From Gordonia sp. 'Campus' (GTDB taxonomy: Bacteria > Actinomycetota > Actinomycetes > Mycobacteriales > Mycobacteriaceae): a stretch of DNA of 55,046 nucleotides. Positions 1 through 7,450 of the stretch are shown piece after piece; the first letter of the stretch is position 1; each line of letters opens with the position of its first letter. The notes under the pieces were generated by a model that was given only the letters and a program-made list of their open reading frames with translations, made no database searches and was not told the DNA's origin. The translations under genes were made by a program, and so were the position numbers. The DNA is taken from NCBI RefSeq assembly GCF_022206305.1, contig NZ_JAKOIW010000024.1:1-55046 (forward strand). Reading direction: 5' to 3'.

Positions 1-2520
1 GGATGTTTCCGGGTGGGATGTTTCTGGGCGTGCCGTCTCCGGGCGCGCGAGGTCCGCCCGACCGTCGACCTCGGGCCGACGGCGTGCCGGCGCGGCGCCC
101 GCGGCCACCGGCTGACGACGCGCGGCCGCCATCACCGAGGTCGGCGCCTCGGCGACCAGGGTGCCCGCGCTCATCGGCCGGCCGCCCGCCGCATCGCGCT
201 GCTCGTCGGGCTCGTCGTCGAGGACCGCCTCGCCCAGGCCGATCTTGCGCTGTACGACGCGCATCCAGCGCGGTGCCCACCAGCAGTCGTCACCGAGCAG
301 TTTCATCACCGACGGCACCAGCAGCATGCGGATGACGGTCGCGTCGAGGATCAGCGCGGCGATCATGCCGAACGCGATGTACTTCATCATCACGATCTCG
401 GACAGGCTGAACGCGCCCGTGACCACCACGAGGATGGCCGCGGCGGCGGTGATGATGCCACCGGTGTGCGCGGTGCCGCTGCGGATCGCCTCGGTGGTGC
501 TCGCGCCCTTCTGTCTGGCCTCGACCATCCGGGAGAGCAGGAACACCTCGTAGTCGGTGGAGAGACCGAAGACGATGGCGATGATGAGCACCAGGACCGC
601 TGCGAACAGGGGACCGGGGGTGAAGTTCGCGATCTCGGCACCATGGCCGTCGACGAAGATCCAGGTCAGGATGCCCAGCGTCGCGCCGAGACCGAGAGCC
701 GTCATGAGCGCGGCCTTGATCGGCAGGACCAGCGAACCGAACTGCAGGAACATCAGCAGGCCGGTGATGAGGACCAACATGACCGCCATCAGCGGCAGTC
801 GTTGCATCAGCGCGTCGATCGAATCCTGCGTCAGTGCCGGGGTGCCCGACACGTACATGGTGAGGCCCTCGGTGTCGATGGCCCGCAGCTGGTCGATCGC
901 CTGTGCCGCGGTGTTGCGGTCCTGCAGGCCCGCCGACACCTGGTAGACGCCGATGTTCGGGTAGCGCTCGGCGTCGAAGGAACCGAAGTCCGACTTGTCG
1001 GGGTCGCTGAACTTGTTGGTGAAACCGGGCACCTGGTCGGCGCGTTTCGCGATGGCGTCGAGCTTGTCCTGGTCGGCCTGACTCGACTCGTCGTAGACGA
1101 TGACGAGCTTGATGGCCTCGGTGCGCTCGCTCGGGAAGTACTCGTCGAACTTCTCCTGGGCGACGCGATTGGGGTTGTCCGGGGGGAGGAACTTCTCGCT
1201 GATGCCGCCGAACTGGATGCTCCCGAACGGGATGATCAGTGCGAGCAGAAGCAGGACGGTGGGGACCGCGGTTCGGACCGGGTGCTTCATCACCCACGTC
1301 GCCAACCGACCCCAGAAGCCGTTCTCGACTTCCTGACTCGTCTTCATGCGGCCGCTGTACCGGTGCTCGATGGCCACGGCTCGCTCCTCGGTGGAGAAGC
1401 GGCGGACCAGCGGGACCACGGTGTACTTCATCAGCGTGGCCATCGACAGCATGTTCACGCGGGGACCGAGGATGCCCAGGATCGCCGGCAGCACGGTGAT
1501 CGACAGGATCGCCGCGAGTGAGACCGACGCGATGGCGCCGTAGGCCACCGACTTCAGGAATCCCTGCGGCATGATCAGCAGACAGGCCAGTGCGGCGACG
1601 ATGATCGTCGCCGAGAAGACCACCGTCTGGCCGGCGGTCATCACCGTTCTTCGGACCGCGGCCTTCGTCGAATAGCCTTCGCCGAGTTCCTCGCGGAACC
1701 GCGACACGATGAACAGGCCGTAGTCGATCGCGATGCCCAGGCCGATCAGCGTGACCACCGACTGCGCGAAGATGTTGAGCTCGGTGGTCAGCGCCAGGAT
1801 CTTCATGATGCCCAGCGAACCCGCGATCGTCAGACCGCCGATGAGGACCGGGAGGCAGGCGGCGACGACGCCGCCGAACACGAAGAACAGCATGATCGCC
1901 ACCAGCGGCAGGGCGAGAACCTCGGCGCGGTGGATGTCCTTGTCCATGCCCTCGGCCATCGAACCGGCGACCGGTTGCAGGCCGGCGAGTTCGAAGGTCG
2001 TGTCGGGCAGGTCGAAGCGTTCGCCGATGTCGTCGAAGAACGGTTCGATGGTCTTGTAGTTCTTGAGGACGGTGGTGTCGTCGTTGCCGGCGACACCGAT
2101 GCTGATGAACGCGTGCCTGCCGTCGTCGGTGAACAGCCGGTCCTGCAGGGTGCTCTGCGCAGGCTGGACGAGGAACGGGTCGTACAGGCCCGGGTCGGCG
2201 CGCCCGACGATGTCGGGGTGGGTCGCGATCAGATCCTCGACGAACGTCTCCACCTTGGCCCCGAAGGCCTTGTCGTCGACGCGGGTGCCCTCGGGCGGGG
2301 TGACCATCAGGATGACGTCGGAGGTGTGGTCTCGACCCAGCGCCTTGTCGGCGTACCGCGCGCCGGTGTCGGATTCCGAGGTGGGATCGAACCAACCGCT
2401 CTGGCTGAGGTGCTTGCCGAGATCGAGACCGTACAGTCCGAGTCCGGCCATCATCGCGATCATCACCGCGATGACGAGGAAGCGCATTCGATAGACGAAT
2501 GTGCCGATGAACCGGAACAC
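1..2520 (-). CDS. mmpL3: MmpL3-type RND transporter, mycolate (TMM) exporter, 3' end cut by window
   Basis: This open frame runs from a GTG at 2520 to the window edge (840 codons, no stop). AAAGGA lies seven bases before the GTG. Visible family marks are an N-terminal membrane helix (FIGTFVYRMRFLVIAVMIAMM), a first periplasmic domain, the helix motif AIDYGLFIVSRF, the matching second-half motif STDYEVFLLSR (the Asp-Tyr pairs of the proton relay), and LLGDDCWWAPRWM near residue 740, followed by a polar cytosolic tail. MmpL3 flips trehalose monomycolate across the inner membrane for mycomembrane assembly. The order mmpL3 / NYN gene / trmB matches, from memory, Rv0206c-Rv0208c, which supports MmpL3 over other MmpL proteins. 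M. tuberculosis MmpL3 is about 944 residues, so roughly 100 residues of tail are missing. Confidence 0.92.
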   Translation of the reverse strand, partial: MFRFIGTFVYRMRFLVIAVMIAMMAGLGLYGLDLGKHLSQSGWFDPTSESDTGARYADKALGRDHTSDVILMVTPPEGTRVDDKAFGAKVETFVEDLIATHPDIVGRADPGLYDPFLVQPAQSTLQDRLFTDDGRHAFISIGVAGNDDTTVLKNYKTIEPFFDDIGERFDLPDTTFELAGLQPVAGSMAEGMDKDIHRAEVLALPLVAIMLFFVFGGVVAACLPVLIGGLTIAGSLGIMKILALTTELNIFAQSVVTLIGLGIAIDYGLFIVSRFREELGEGYSTKAAVRRTVMTAGQTVVFSATIIVAALACLLIMPQGFLKSVAYGAIASVSLAAILSITVLPAILGILGPRVNMLSMATLMKYTVVPLVRRFSTEERAVAIEHRYSGRMKTSQEVENGFWGRLATWVMKHPVRTAVPTVLLLLALIIPFGSIQFGGISEKFLPPDNPNRVAQEKFDEYFPSERTEAIKLVIVYDESSQADQDKLDAIAKRADQVPGFTNKFSDPDKSDFGSFDAERYPNIGVYQVSAGLQDRNTAAQAIDQLRAIDTEGLTMYVSGTPALTQDSIDALMQRLPLMAVMLVLITGLLMFLQFGSLVLPIKAALMTALGLGATLGILTWIFVDGHGAEIANFTPGPLFAAVLVLIIAIVFGLSTDYEVFLLSRMVEARQKGASTTEAIRSGTAHTGGIITAAAAILVVVTGAFSLSEIVMMKYIAFGMIAALILDATVIRMLLVPSVMKLLGDDCWWAPRWMRVVQRKIGLGEAVLDDEPDEQRDAAGGRPMSAGTLVAEAPTSVMAAARRQPVAAGAAPARRRPEVDGRADLARPETARPETSHPETS

Positions 2521-2549
2521 GCTGATGTCCTTTCGTGTACGACGAGTCG

Positions 2550-2605
2550 GGCACTACGAGAGTGCCGGTGGCGATTCTGTCAGTTCTCGCAAGAGATCCT
2601 GACAG
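2550..2605. promoter_or_regulatory. two inverted repeats upstream of mmpL3
   Basis: The 197-bp gap between the NYN gene and mmpL3 holds two perfect stem pairs. GGCACT (2550-2555) pairs with AGTGCC (2561-2566). CTGTCAG (2577-2583) pairs with CTGACAG (2599-2605), with TCTC/GAGA nested inside. They lie 30-85 bases before the mmpL3 start. They could be operators, a weak terminator of the upstream genes, or 5'-UTR structure. No -10 box could be assigned confidently. Confidence 0.45.
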
Positions 2606-2717
2606 TGTTGCCTGAGTGATCCCTGAGGCGTCGGCCTCGGCGTCACTCCCCGACCGCACCCCGCACGGTCTCGACGACGGCTCGTCGCCGATGCCCGCCG
2701 GTGCGCGACGCCGCAGG

Positions 2718-3389
2718 TCAGCGCAACAAAGCGCTGAGCGGTCGGAACGGCGTGAGCCACGCGCCCTCGTCGGGCAGTGAATCCAGCCCGATGCGCGGCA
2801 GCGGCTCGCGGAACACGCCGGGGATGTCCTCGAGATCGATGAACTCGAGCTCCTCGGTGGTGAGTGCCCAGCTGGCGTGTTCGCGGAAACCGATGACGGT
2901 GACGGGCACGCCGTCGGCCACCACCTCGAGCAGGGGCTCCCGGAACGCCTGACCGTCGGCGGACGCCACGATCACGCCGGCTAGTCCAACAGTGTGCCTG
3001 CGAAGTTCGATGTGGTCGAGCATGTCGGAGTCGACGTCGCTGTCATCGGTCAGCTTCGGCTTGGCGAACACCGCGAAACCGACGTTGCGGAGCGCGTCGA
3101 CCCAGGGCCGCACGACATCGGCGCTACCTGGGGCGATGTTGGTGAAGACGGTCGCCTCGGGTTCGACCTTCCCGGCGGACTCGGTGAGAGCGGACACATC
3201 CGCGGTCCGCTGCAACAACCAGCGGCCGAGCGCGTCGAAACGGGGACGGTGGGCGGCGGTAGGGCGCCCGCCGAGCAGGGCACCGAGGCCCATGTCCATG
3301 TTCGGGGCGTCCCACACCAACAGCATCCGCCGCGCGCCCGCCTGCCCGGAGATCGTGTCGGCGAAGCCGGTCGGGCTGTGGTCACTCAT
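2718..3389 (-). CDS. NYN-domain (PIN-like) protein, Rv0207c-like
   Basis: This 223-residue protein has the acidic pattern of an NYN/PIN-like ribonuclease fold. VWDAPNMDMG (about residues 25-34) carries the D-x-x-N of the first strand, DSDVDSDMLDHIE carries the central aspartates, and VIVASADGQAF matches the S-x-D strand. NYN proteins are predicted metal-dependent RNases. The start overlaps the trmB stop by 8 bp, so the genes are translationally linked, and mmpL3 follows on the same strand. The neighbourhood is conserved with Rv0207c, but why it travels with mmpL3 is unknown to me. The family call is from motifs only. Confidence 0.82.
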   Translation of the reverse strand: MSDHSPTGFADTISGQAGARRMLLVWDAPNMDMGLGALLGGRPTAAHRPRFDALGRWLLQRTADVSALTESAGKVEPEATVFTNIAPGSADVVRPWVDALRNVGFAVFAKPKLTDDSDVDSDMLDHIELRRHTVGLAGVIVASADGQAFREPLLEVVADGVPVTVIGFREHASWALTTEELEFIDLEDIPGVFREPLPRIGLDSLPDEGAWLTPFRPLSALLR

Positions 3390-4173
3390 CGCGGGCCTCC
3401 GTCGTGGTGTCGCCGGCCGCGGTGGCCGGCGGGATGGGCCGCGTGTACACGAACTCGCTGACGTAGCGGCCGTCGCGCTCGGCGCGTCCCTCGAACTTCG
3501 TCGTCGGACGTTCCAGCGAGATCGGGGACTCGCGGGTCAGCTGCACGACGTGCGGACGGTCGGCGTCCTGGGTGGCGAGCTTCTCCGCGATCCACTCCGC
3601 GTAATCGGCGTGATCGGTCGCGATGTGCAGTACGCCGCCCGGGACCAGGCGGTCGGCCATCAGCTCCAGTGTGCCGGTCTGGACGAACCGACGCTTGTGG
3701 TGACGTGACTTGGGCCAGGGGTCGGGGAAGAACAGGCGGATACCGGTCAGGCTCGACGGCGGGATGAGTTCGGTGAGCACGATCGCGGCGTCGCCGCGGA
3801 TGAGACGCACGTTGGTCAGACCGTTGCGGTCGACGAGACCGAGCAGCTGGGCCAGACCCGGCTTGTAGACCTCGACGGCGACGACGTCGACGTCCGGCTC
3901 GGCGGCGGCCATCGCGGCGGTCGAGATACCGGTCCCGCTGCCGATCTCGAGCACCTTGGGAGCCTCCCGGCCGAACAGTGCCGTGAGGTCGACAGGCGGC
4001 TCGGGGACACGCTCGGGACCGATCTCGAGATCACGACCCAGGACCGGCCAGAGCGTCTCCCAGTTCCGCTGCTGTCCGGTCGTCAGGGTCCCGCGGCGAA
4101 ATCGGAAACTCGTCACACGCGGGTACAACCGGGACCTGTCGGGGCTGTTGTTCACCCGTCCATGGTTGCGCAT
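3382..4173 (-). CDS. trmB: tRNA (guanine-N7-)-methyltransferase
   Basis: TrmB makes m7G46 in tRNA using S-adenosylmethionine. The motifs are clear: EIGSGTGISTAAMA (SAM site), VAVEVYKPG, the signature FFPDPWPKSRHHKRR, TDHADYAEW, and the C-terminal PTTKFEGRAERDGRYVSEF. I place the start at ATG 4173 (MRNHGRVNN), giving 263 residues. The frame is open further upstream to 4443, but that extension has no family resemblance and would cover the opposing promoter region. No strong ribosome site precedes the ATG. It heads the trmB-NYN-mmpL3 operon. Confidence 0.93.
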   Translation of the reverse strand: MRNHGRVNNSPDRSRLYPRVTSFRFRRGTLTTGQQRNWETLWPVLGRDLEIGPERVPEPPVDLTALFGREAPKVLEIGSGTGISTAAMAAAEPDVDVVAVEVYKPGLAQLLGLVDRNGLTNVRLIRGDAAIVLTELIPPSSLTGIRLFFPDPWPKSRHHKRRFVQTGTLELMADRLVPGGVLHIATDHADYAEWIAEKLATQDADRPHVVQLTRESPISLERPTTKFEGRAERDGRYVSEFVYTRPIPPATAAGDTTTEARDE

Positions 4174-4410
4174 CGGCGAAGAAACCCGAAGTCGCGGGGG
4201 ACCCGGCCTGTCGTGGAGGCGTGCAGACGACGCCGCGTCGGGGGATGTGGAGCTGCGGACGCCGATGCGGCGATCGGCGATTATTCTCAGGCCTGCCGCG
4301 GTTCGCGTGTGCCGGTCGATCCGGTCACGTACACCAGGGGAGTACCGCGACACGGGTGGCATCGACGTATGGCACCGGGACCGACAGTCGGCAGCCGGGG
4401 GGAGGCGATC
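4174..4410. promoter_or_regulatory. divergent promoter region between trmB and the GTPase-like pair
   Basis: These 237 bp separate two divergent operons. TATTCT at 4282-4287 is a candidate plus-strand -10 box, which would give a leader of about 120 bases for the rightward genes. The plus-strand frame stays open through this stretch (possible ATG at 4369), but the best ribosome site is just before the GTG at 4411. Confidence 0.4.
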
Positions 4411-5352
4411 GTGCGGGATGCGTTGACCGCCTTGGGAGGCCATCCGACGCCGGGTGACCCATCCGCACGGGGCAAGCTGTCCGCGGCCGCCGAGGCGGGA
4501 TCGCTCGCCGAGCTCGTCGAGCCGTCCTCACCCTTGGTCCCGGTGCTGACCGCGGCCGGACGCCGGTTCCTGCGTCCCCTGCACGTCGCGGTGGTCGGCC
4601 GCCCCGGCGCGGGCCGCGACACGATGGCGCGCGCGCTACGGGAACGACTGTCGCTGATCTCGATCGGCCCGGGTGAGGGAGAGCGGGGCACGGCCGATGC
4701 CGACCTCTGGCTCCTCGTGCTCACCGGCCCGCCCCGACGCGCCGACCACGAACTGCTGACGTCGTTGCCGTCCGACCGGGTGGTCGTCGTGCTGGGCAAG
4801 GCCGACACCTTCGGCGAGTGGGACGCCGCGGCCGAGGTGGCGGCCACGTGTTCGGACCGACTCGGCACGCGCGTGTACCCGGTGTCGCAGCTGCTCGCCT
4901 GCGCCGACCTCGACGAGGGCGACTTCGCGGCCCTGCGGGCGCTGGCCTCGGCCGGTGCCGAGATGCCGTCGATGGCCGGACGATTTCTCTCCGGGCGTCC
5001 CGGCTCCGACGAGAGGGTGATGCGTCAGGGCCTTCTCCGACGAGTCGACGCCTATGGCATCGACACCGCACTGGCTCTCATCGCCGCCGGCTCGCCGGCC
5101 GCCGAGAGCGTGGACATGCTGAACCGGGCTCTGCGTGACGCCAGCGGGATCACCGATCTGACCGAGCCGATCGGCGCCCGGGTGGGCCGGGTGCGGCACT
5201 GGCGCGAGGTCGAGCTCCGCGCGGTGCTCGAGGACGCCGCCGCGGCCGGGGTCGACCGGGAGGGTGCCGAACGACTTCTCGGCACGGCGGGAGCCGTCTC
5301 CGGATTGCAGGCGGGAGCCGTTTCGGGTTTGCAGGCGGGGGCCGTCTCGTGA
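4411..5352 (+). CDS. P-loop GTPase-like protein with degenerate G1, Rv0209-like
   Basis: I choose GTG 4411 because GGGGGGAGG ends five bases before it; ATG 4369 is an in-frame alternative. The 313-residue product has a P-loop-like segment VVGRPGAGRDT (about 63-71), where the usual GK(S/T) lysine is arginine, and a G4-like VVVLGKADTFGEW (about 126-136). The rest is helical and Ala/Arg/Glu-rich. The last residues are an eight-residue repeat (GAVSGLQA). The stop overlaps the next start by 4 bp (GTGA), and that protein shares the KxDxFxEW motif, so the two probably form a complex. The position next to trmB and pckG matches Rv0209 as I recall it. True GTPase activity is doubtful. Confidence 0.72.
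   Translation: MRDALTALGGHPTPGDPSARGKLSAAAEAGSLAELVEPSSPLVPVLTAAGRRFLRPLHVAVVGRPGAGRDTMARALRERLSLISIGPGEGERGTADADLWLLVLTGPPRRADHELLTSLPSDRVVVVLGKADTFGEWDAAAEVAATCSDRLGTRVYPVSQLLACADLDEGDFAALRALASAGAEMPSMAGRFLSGRPGSDERVMRQGLLRRVDAYGIDTALALIAAGSPAAESVDMLNRALRDASGITDLTEPIGARVGRVRHWREVELRAVLEDAAAAGVDREGAERLLGTAGAVSGLQAGAVSGLQAGAVS
5290..5352 (+). repeat. 24-bp in-frame tandem repeat at gene 3' end
   Basis: Two 24-bp units (5290-5313, 5314-5337) and a partial third (5338-5352) encode GAVSGLQA-GAVSGLQA-GAVS at the extreme C terminus of the first GTPase-like protein. The two full units differ at only a few positions. Confidence 0.85.
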
Positions 5353-6821
5353 CCACCTCGGCACTCGCCGCTGCTCGCGAGCTGACCGGTTTCGACGCAG
5401 GGCGCGTCGGGACGGGTTCGGGCGTGCTCGTCCTCGGCACCGAGGGGGTCGGCGTCCGAACTCTCGCCGGCGCCTGCGGCGCGCTCGCGCCCGAACTGGA
5501 CGTCGCGGCCCGCACGGACCCGGCGGTGCCGCCCGGGGTGGCGCTCGTCGTCGTCGATCCGTCCTCGTCGGTGGGTGAGGAGGAACGACTCCTGGTCGAC
5601 CGGGCCCGGGCGCAGGTCGGCACCGTCGCCCTGGTGTGTACCAAGATCGACGCCTTCTGGGAGTGGCCGCGAATCGTTCGCGGGCACCGCAAGACCCTCG
5701 ATCCGTTCGCGACCCTGCCGATGTTCGGGGTCTCCGCGGCGGCTGCGCTCGGTGGCGCGGTCGACGAATCGGGTGTCGACGCGCTCGTCGAATGGGTGCG
5801 CGACGCGGTCCGGGCGCCCGTCGAGGTCCGCCTCGAACGGGCGCGGGTCGCGGCAGGGCTCGGTGCCCTCGAGCGGCTCGTCGGCGCGGAAGCGCCCGCC
5901 CCGGAGCGCACGGTCGACGACATGCTGGCCGAGCGGCGCGCGTTGCTCGTCGCGCGCGATCGTGGCCGCGTCGACCGGTTGGCCGCGGTCCGTGCCGGTC
6001 TGGTCCGTGCCCGGTCGGAGTCGTCGGCCGAACTCCACGCGGGTGTCCGCTCGCTGGCCGCGGCTGCCGTCGAGGACGGGCCGGTCACCGGAGCCGAGTA
6101 CGGCGCCCGCTTGCGCGAGGGCTGGGGCGGGCTCGCCGCGACGATCCAGCGCGGCGCCGACGAACGCGTCGACGAGGTGCGCGCCACGGCGCTCGTCGGC
6201 CTCGACGCCGAGGCCACCCCCGCCGACCCGTGGTCGGAGATCCCTCTCGACACCGGGCGGCCGGGCCGTCGCCCGCGTCGCGGGGGTGCCGAAGACGCCC
6301 TCCTCGTGATCATCGGCGCCTCGACCGGATTGGGTGTGGGCCGTCTGGTGGTCGCGCCGATGGCATCGGTCCAGACCCTGCAGTGGTTCAGCATGCCGCT
6401 CACCCTGCTTCTCGGGGTGGCGGTCGCCGGATGGATCATCCGGGTACGACGCGGCGCGCTCGATCGAGCCGAGCGGACCACACGGACCACCGAACTGCTC
6501 GCCGATGCGAGATCCGCGCTCGACCATCAGCTGGGTCTGCGGATCGCGGCGGCCGAGACCCGCATCTCCGGTCAGATCGCGCGGGCCTATGAGCGCCGTG
6601 TGCGGGAGGTGGCGCAGCGGGTCGCCGCGCTCGACGACGAGATCCGGCACCTGCGGTCCGGGGACGCGTCCCGAGCCGACCGCACGCTCCGCGAACGTGC
6701 GGCGGCCGTCCGCACCGACCTCGCCGGCCGGTCCGGGCAACTCTGGGCGGAACCGCACGCCCCCGAACCGGACCCCGACGAACCGCACGCCCCCGACATG
6801 CACCCCGATAGAGAGCAGTGA
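5349..6821 (+). CDS. membrane-anchored GTPase-like protein, Rv0210-like
   Basis: This 490-residue protein starts at a GTG overlapping the previous stop. The N-terminal domain has a broken P-loop LVLGTEGVGVRT (30-38, no lysine) but an intact-looking G4 VCTKIDAFWEW (96-106). A helical middle region follows. Two membrane segments lie at about 317-367 (LLVIIGASTGLGVGRLVVAP; FSMPLTLLLGVAVAGWII), and the C-terminal tail is a basic/acidic coiled coil (QIARAYERRVREVAQRV...). The layout of GTPase-like head, membrane anchor and coiled coil recalls dynamin-like proteins, but that is inference. Together with the preceding gene it forms a tandem pair of probable pseudo-GTPases. Confidence 0.72.
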   Translation: MTTSALAAARELTGFDAGRVGTGSGVLVLGTEGVGVRTLAGACGALAPELDVAARTDPAVPPGVALVVVDPSSSVGEEERLLVDRARAQVGTVALVCTKIDAFWEWPRIVRGHRKTLDPFATLPMFGVSAAAALGGAVDESGVDALVEWVRDAVRAPVEVRLERARVAAGLGALERLVGAEAPAPERTVDDMLAERRALLVARDRGRVDRLAAVRAGLVRARSESSAELHAGVRSLAAAAVEDGPVTGAEYGARLREGWGGLAATIQRGADERVDEVRATALVGLDAEATPADPWSEIPLDTGRPGRRPRRGGAEDALLVIIGASTGLGVGRLVVAPMASVQTLQWFSMPLTLLLGVAVAGWIIRVRRGALDRAERTTRTTELLADARSALDHQLGLRIAAAETRISGQIARAYERRVREVAQRVAALDDEIRHLRSGDASRADRTLRERAAAVRTDLAGRSGQLWAEPHAPEPDPDEPHAPDMHPDREQ

Positions 6822-7237
6822 CCGCGATGGACCCGACATTCGACGACGAGGTACCCGACACCGGGACGGGGCGCGGCTCGTCGGGGTTCGACGCCGGGTT
6901 GTTCGGTGATCCGGGGATCGACGCGGGCCCCGGGGTGGAGTCGGTGGCAGCGCTGCACGAGTCGCCCGCGACCGACGACCTCGACGACCATCTGTGGATG
7001 CACGACGACGGCCGGATCTGGGATCTCGGCCCGGCCGAGGTCGACACCGACAACGACGGGATCAACGACTCCCTGACGCGAAACGGGCCGGACGGGTTTA
7101 CCGTGTACACGGACAGCGACCGGGACGGGCAGGTCGACAAGATCACCGAGATCGGTGCTGACGGCGAGTTCCGTTCGGCAGTGCTCGACCCGGACACCGG
7201 CGAGTGGATCTCCGGCGGCTCGGGACGGATCGGCTGA
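6818..7237 (+). CDS. small Asp-rich protein with calcium-loop-like repeats (possibly DUF6802)
   Basis: This 139-residue acidic protein starts at GTG 6818, overlapping the preceding stop (GTGA); ATG 6827 is an alternative. The C-terminal half contains two DxDxDGxxD loops, DTDNDGINDSLTRN and DSDRDGQVDKITEI, resembling thrombospondin type-3 or EF-hand-like calcium loops. They are spaced like a repeated strand-loop unit (GPDGFTVYTDSDRDG). There is no signal peptide or membrane helix. I associate this pattern with DUF6802 from memory. Translational coupling to the GTPase-like pair suggests a shared role, which is otherwise unknown. Confidence 0.7.
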   Translation: MTAMDPTFDDEVPDTGTGRGSSGFDAGLFGDPGIDAGPGVESVAALHESPATDDLDDHLWMHDDGRIWDLGPAEVDTDNDGINDSLTRNGPDGFTVYTDSDRDGQVDKITEIGADGEFRSAVLDPDTGEWISGGSGRIG

Positions 7238-7450
7238 CATACGACGGGCGCCCGCGCGGCCCCGCTGCGCGCCGAGACCGGAGCGCGCACGATCACCAGG
7301 GACTTTGGTCATCTGTTGCCCGGGTGTGGCGTAGACCGCACCTGGTGAACCCCGTGACCTAGCGCCTGTTCGGTGTACGTATCCTGGACGACGAGACGAC
7401 CTGACAGGTGGCCATTCCAAGCGGCCACCACCTCGGAGGAGGCCCCCACG
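7238..7450 (+). promoter_or_regulatory. pckG promoter and structured 5' UTR
   Basis: TATCCT at 7380-7385 is a good -10 candidate and would give a leader of about 60 bases. That leader holds a hairpin, GGTGGCC (7407-7413) with GGCCACC (7423-7429) and a nine-base loop, four bases before a very strong ribosome site GGAGGAGG (7434-7441). The hairpin is well placed to influence initiation of PEP carboxykinase. The remaining 140 bases show no ORF or repeat. Confidence 0.5.

Noticed and set aside
13..1521. 502-codon plus-strand frame antisense to mmpL3
   Set aside because: Low-complexity Arg/Asp/Gly/Val product typical of high-GC antisense frames; no start signal or family match.
290..2659. 789-codon minus-strand frame overlapping mmpL3
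   Set aside because: Its translation is Arg/Gly/His-rich with no motif; the MmpL3 frame on the same strand, open through the window edge, carries all family motifs.
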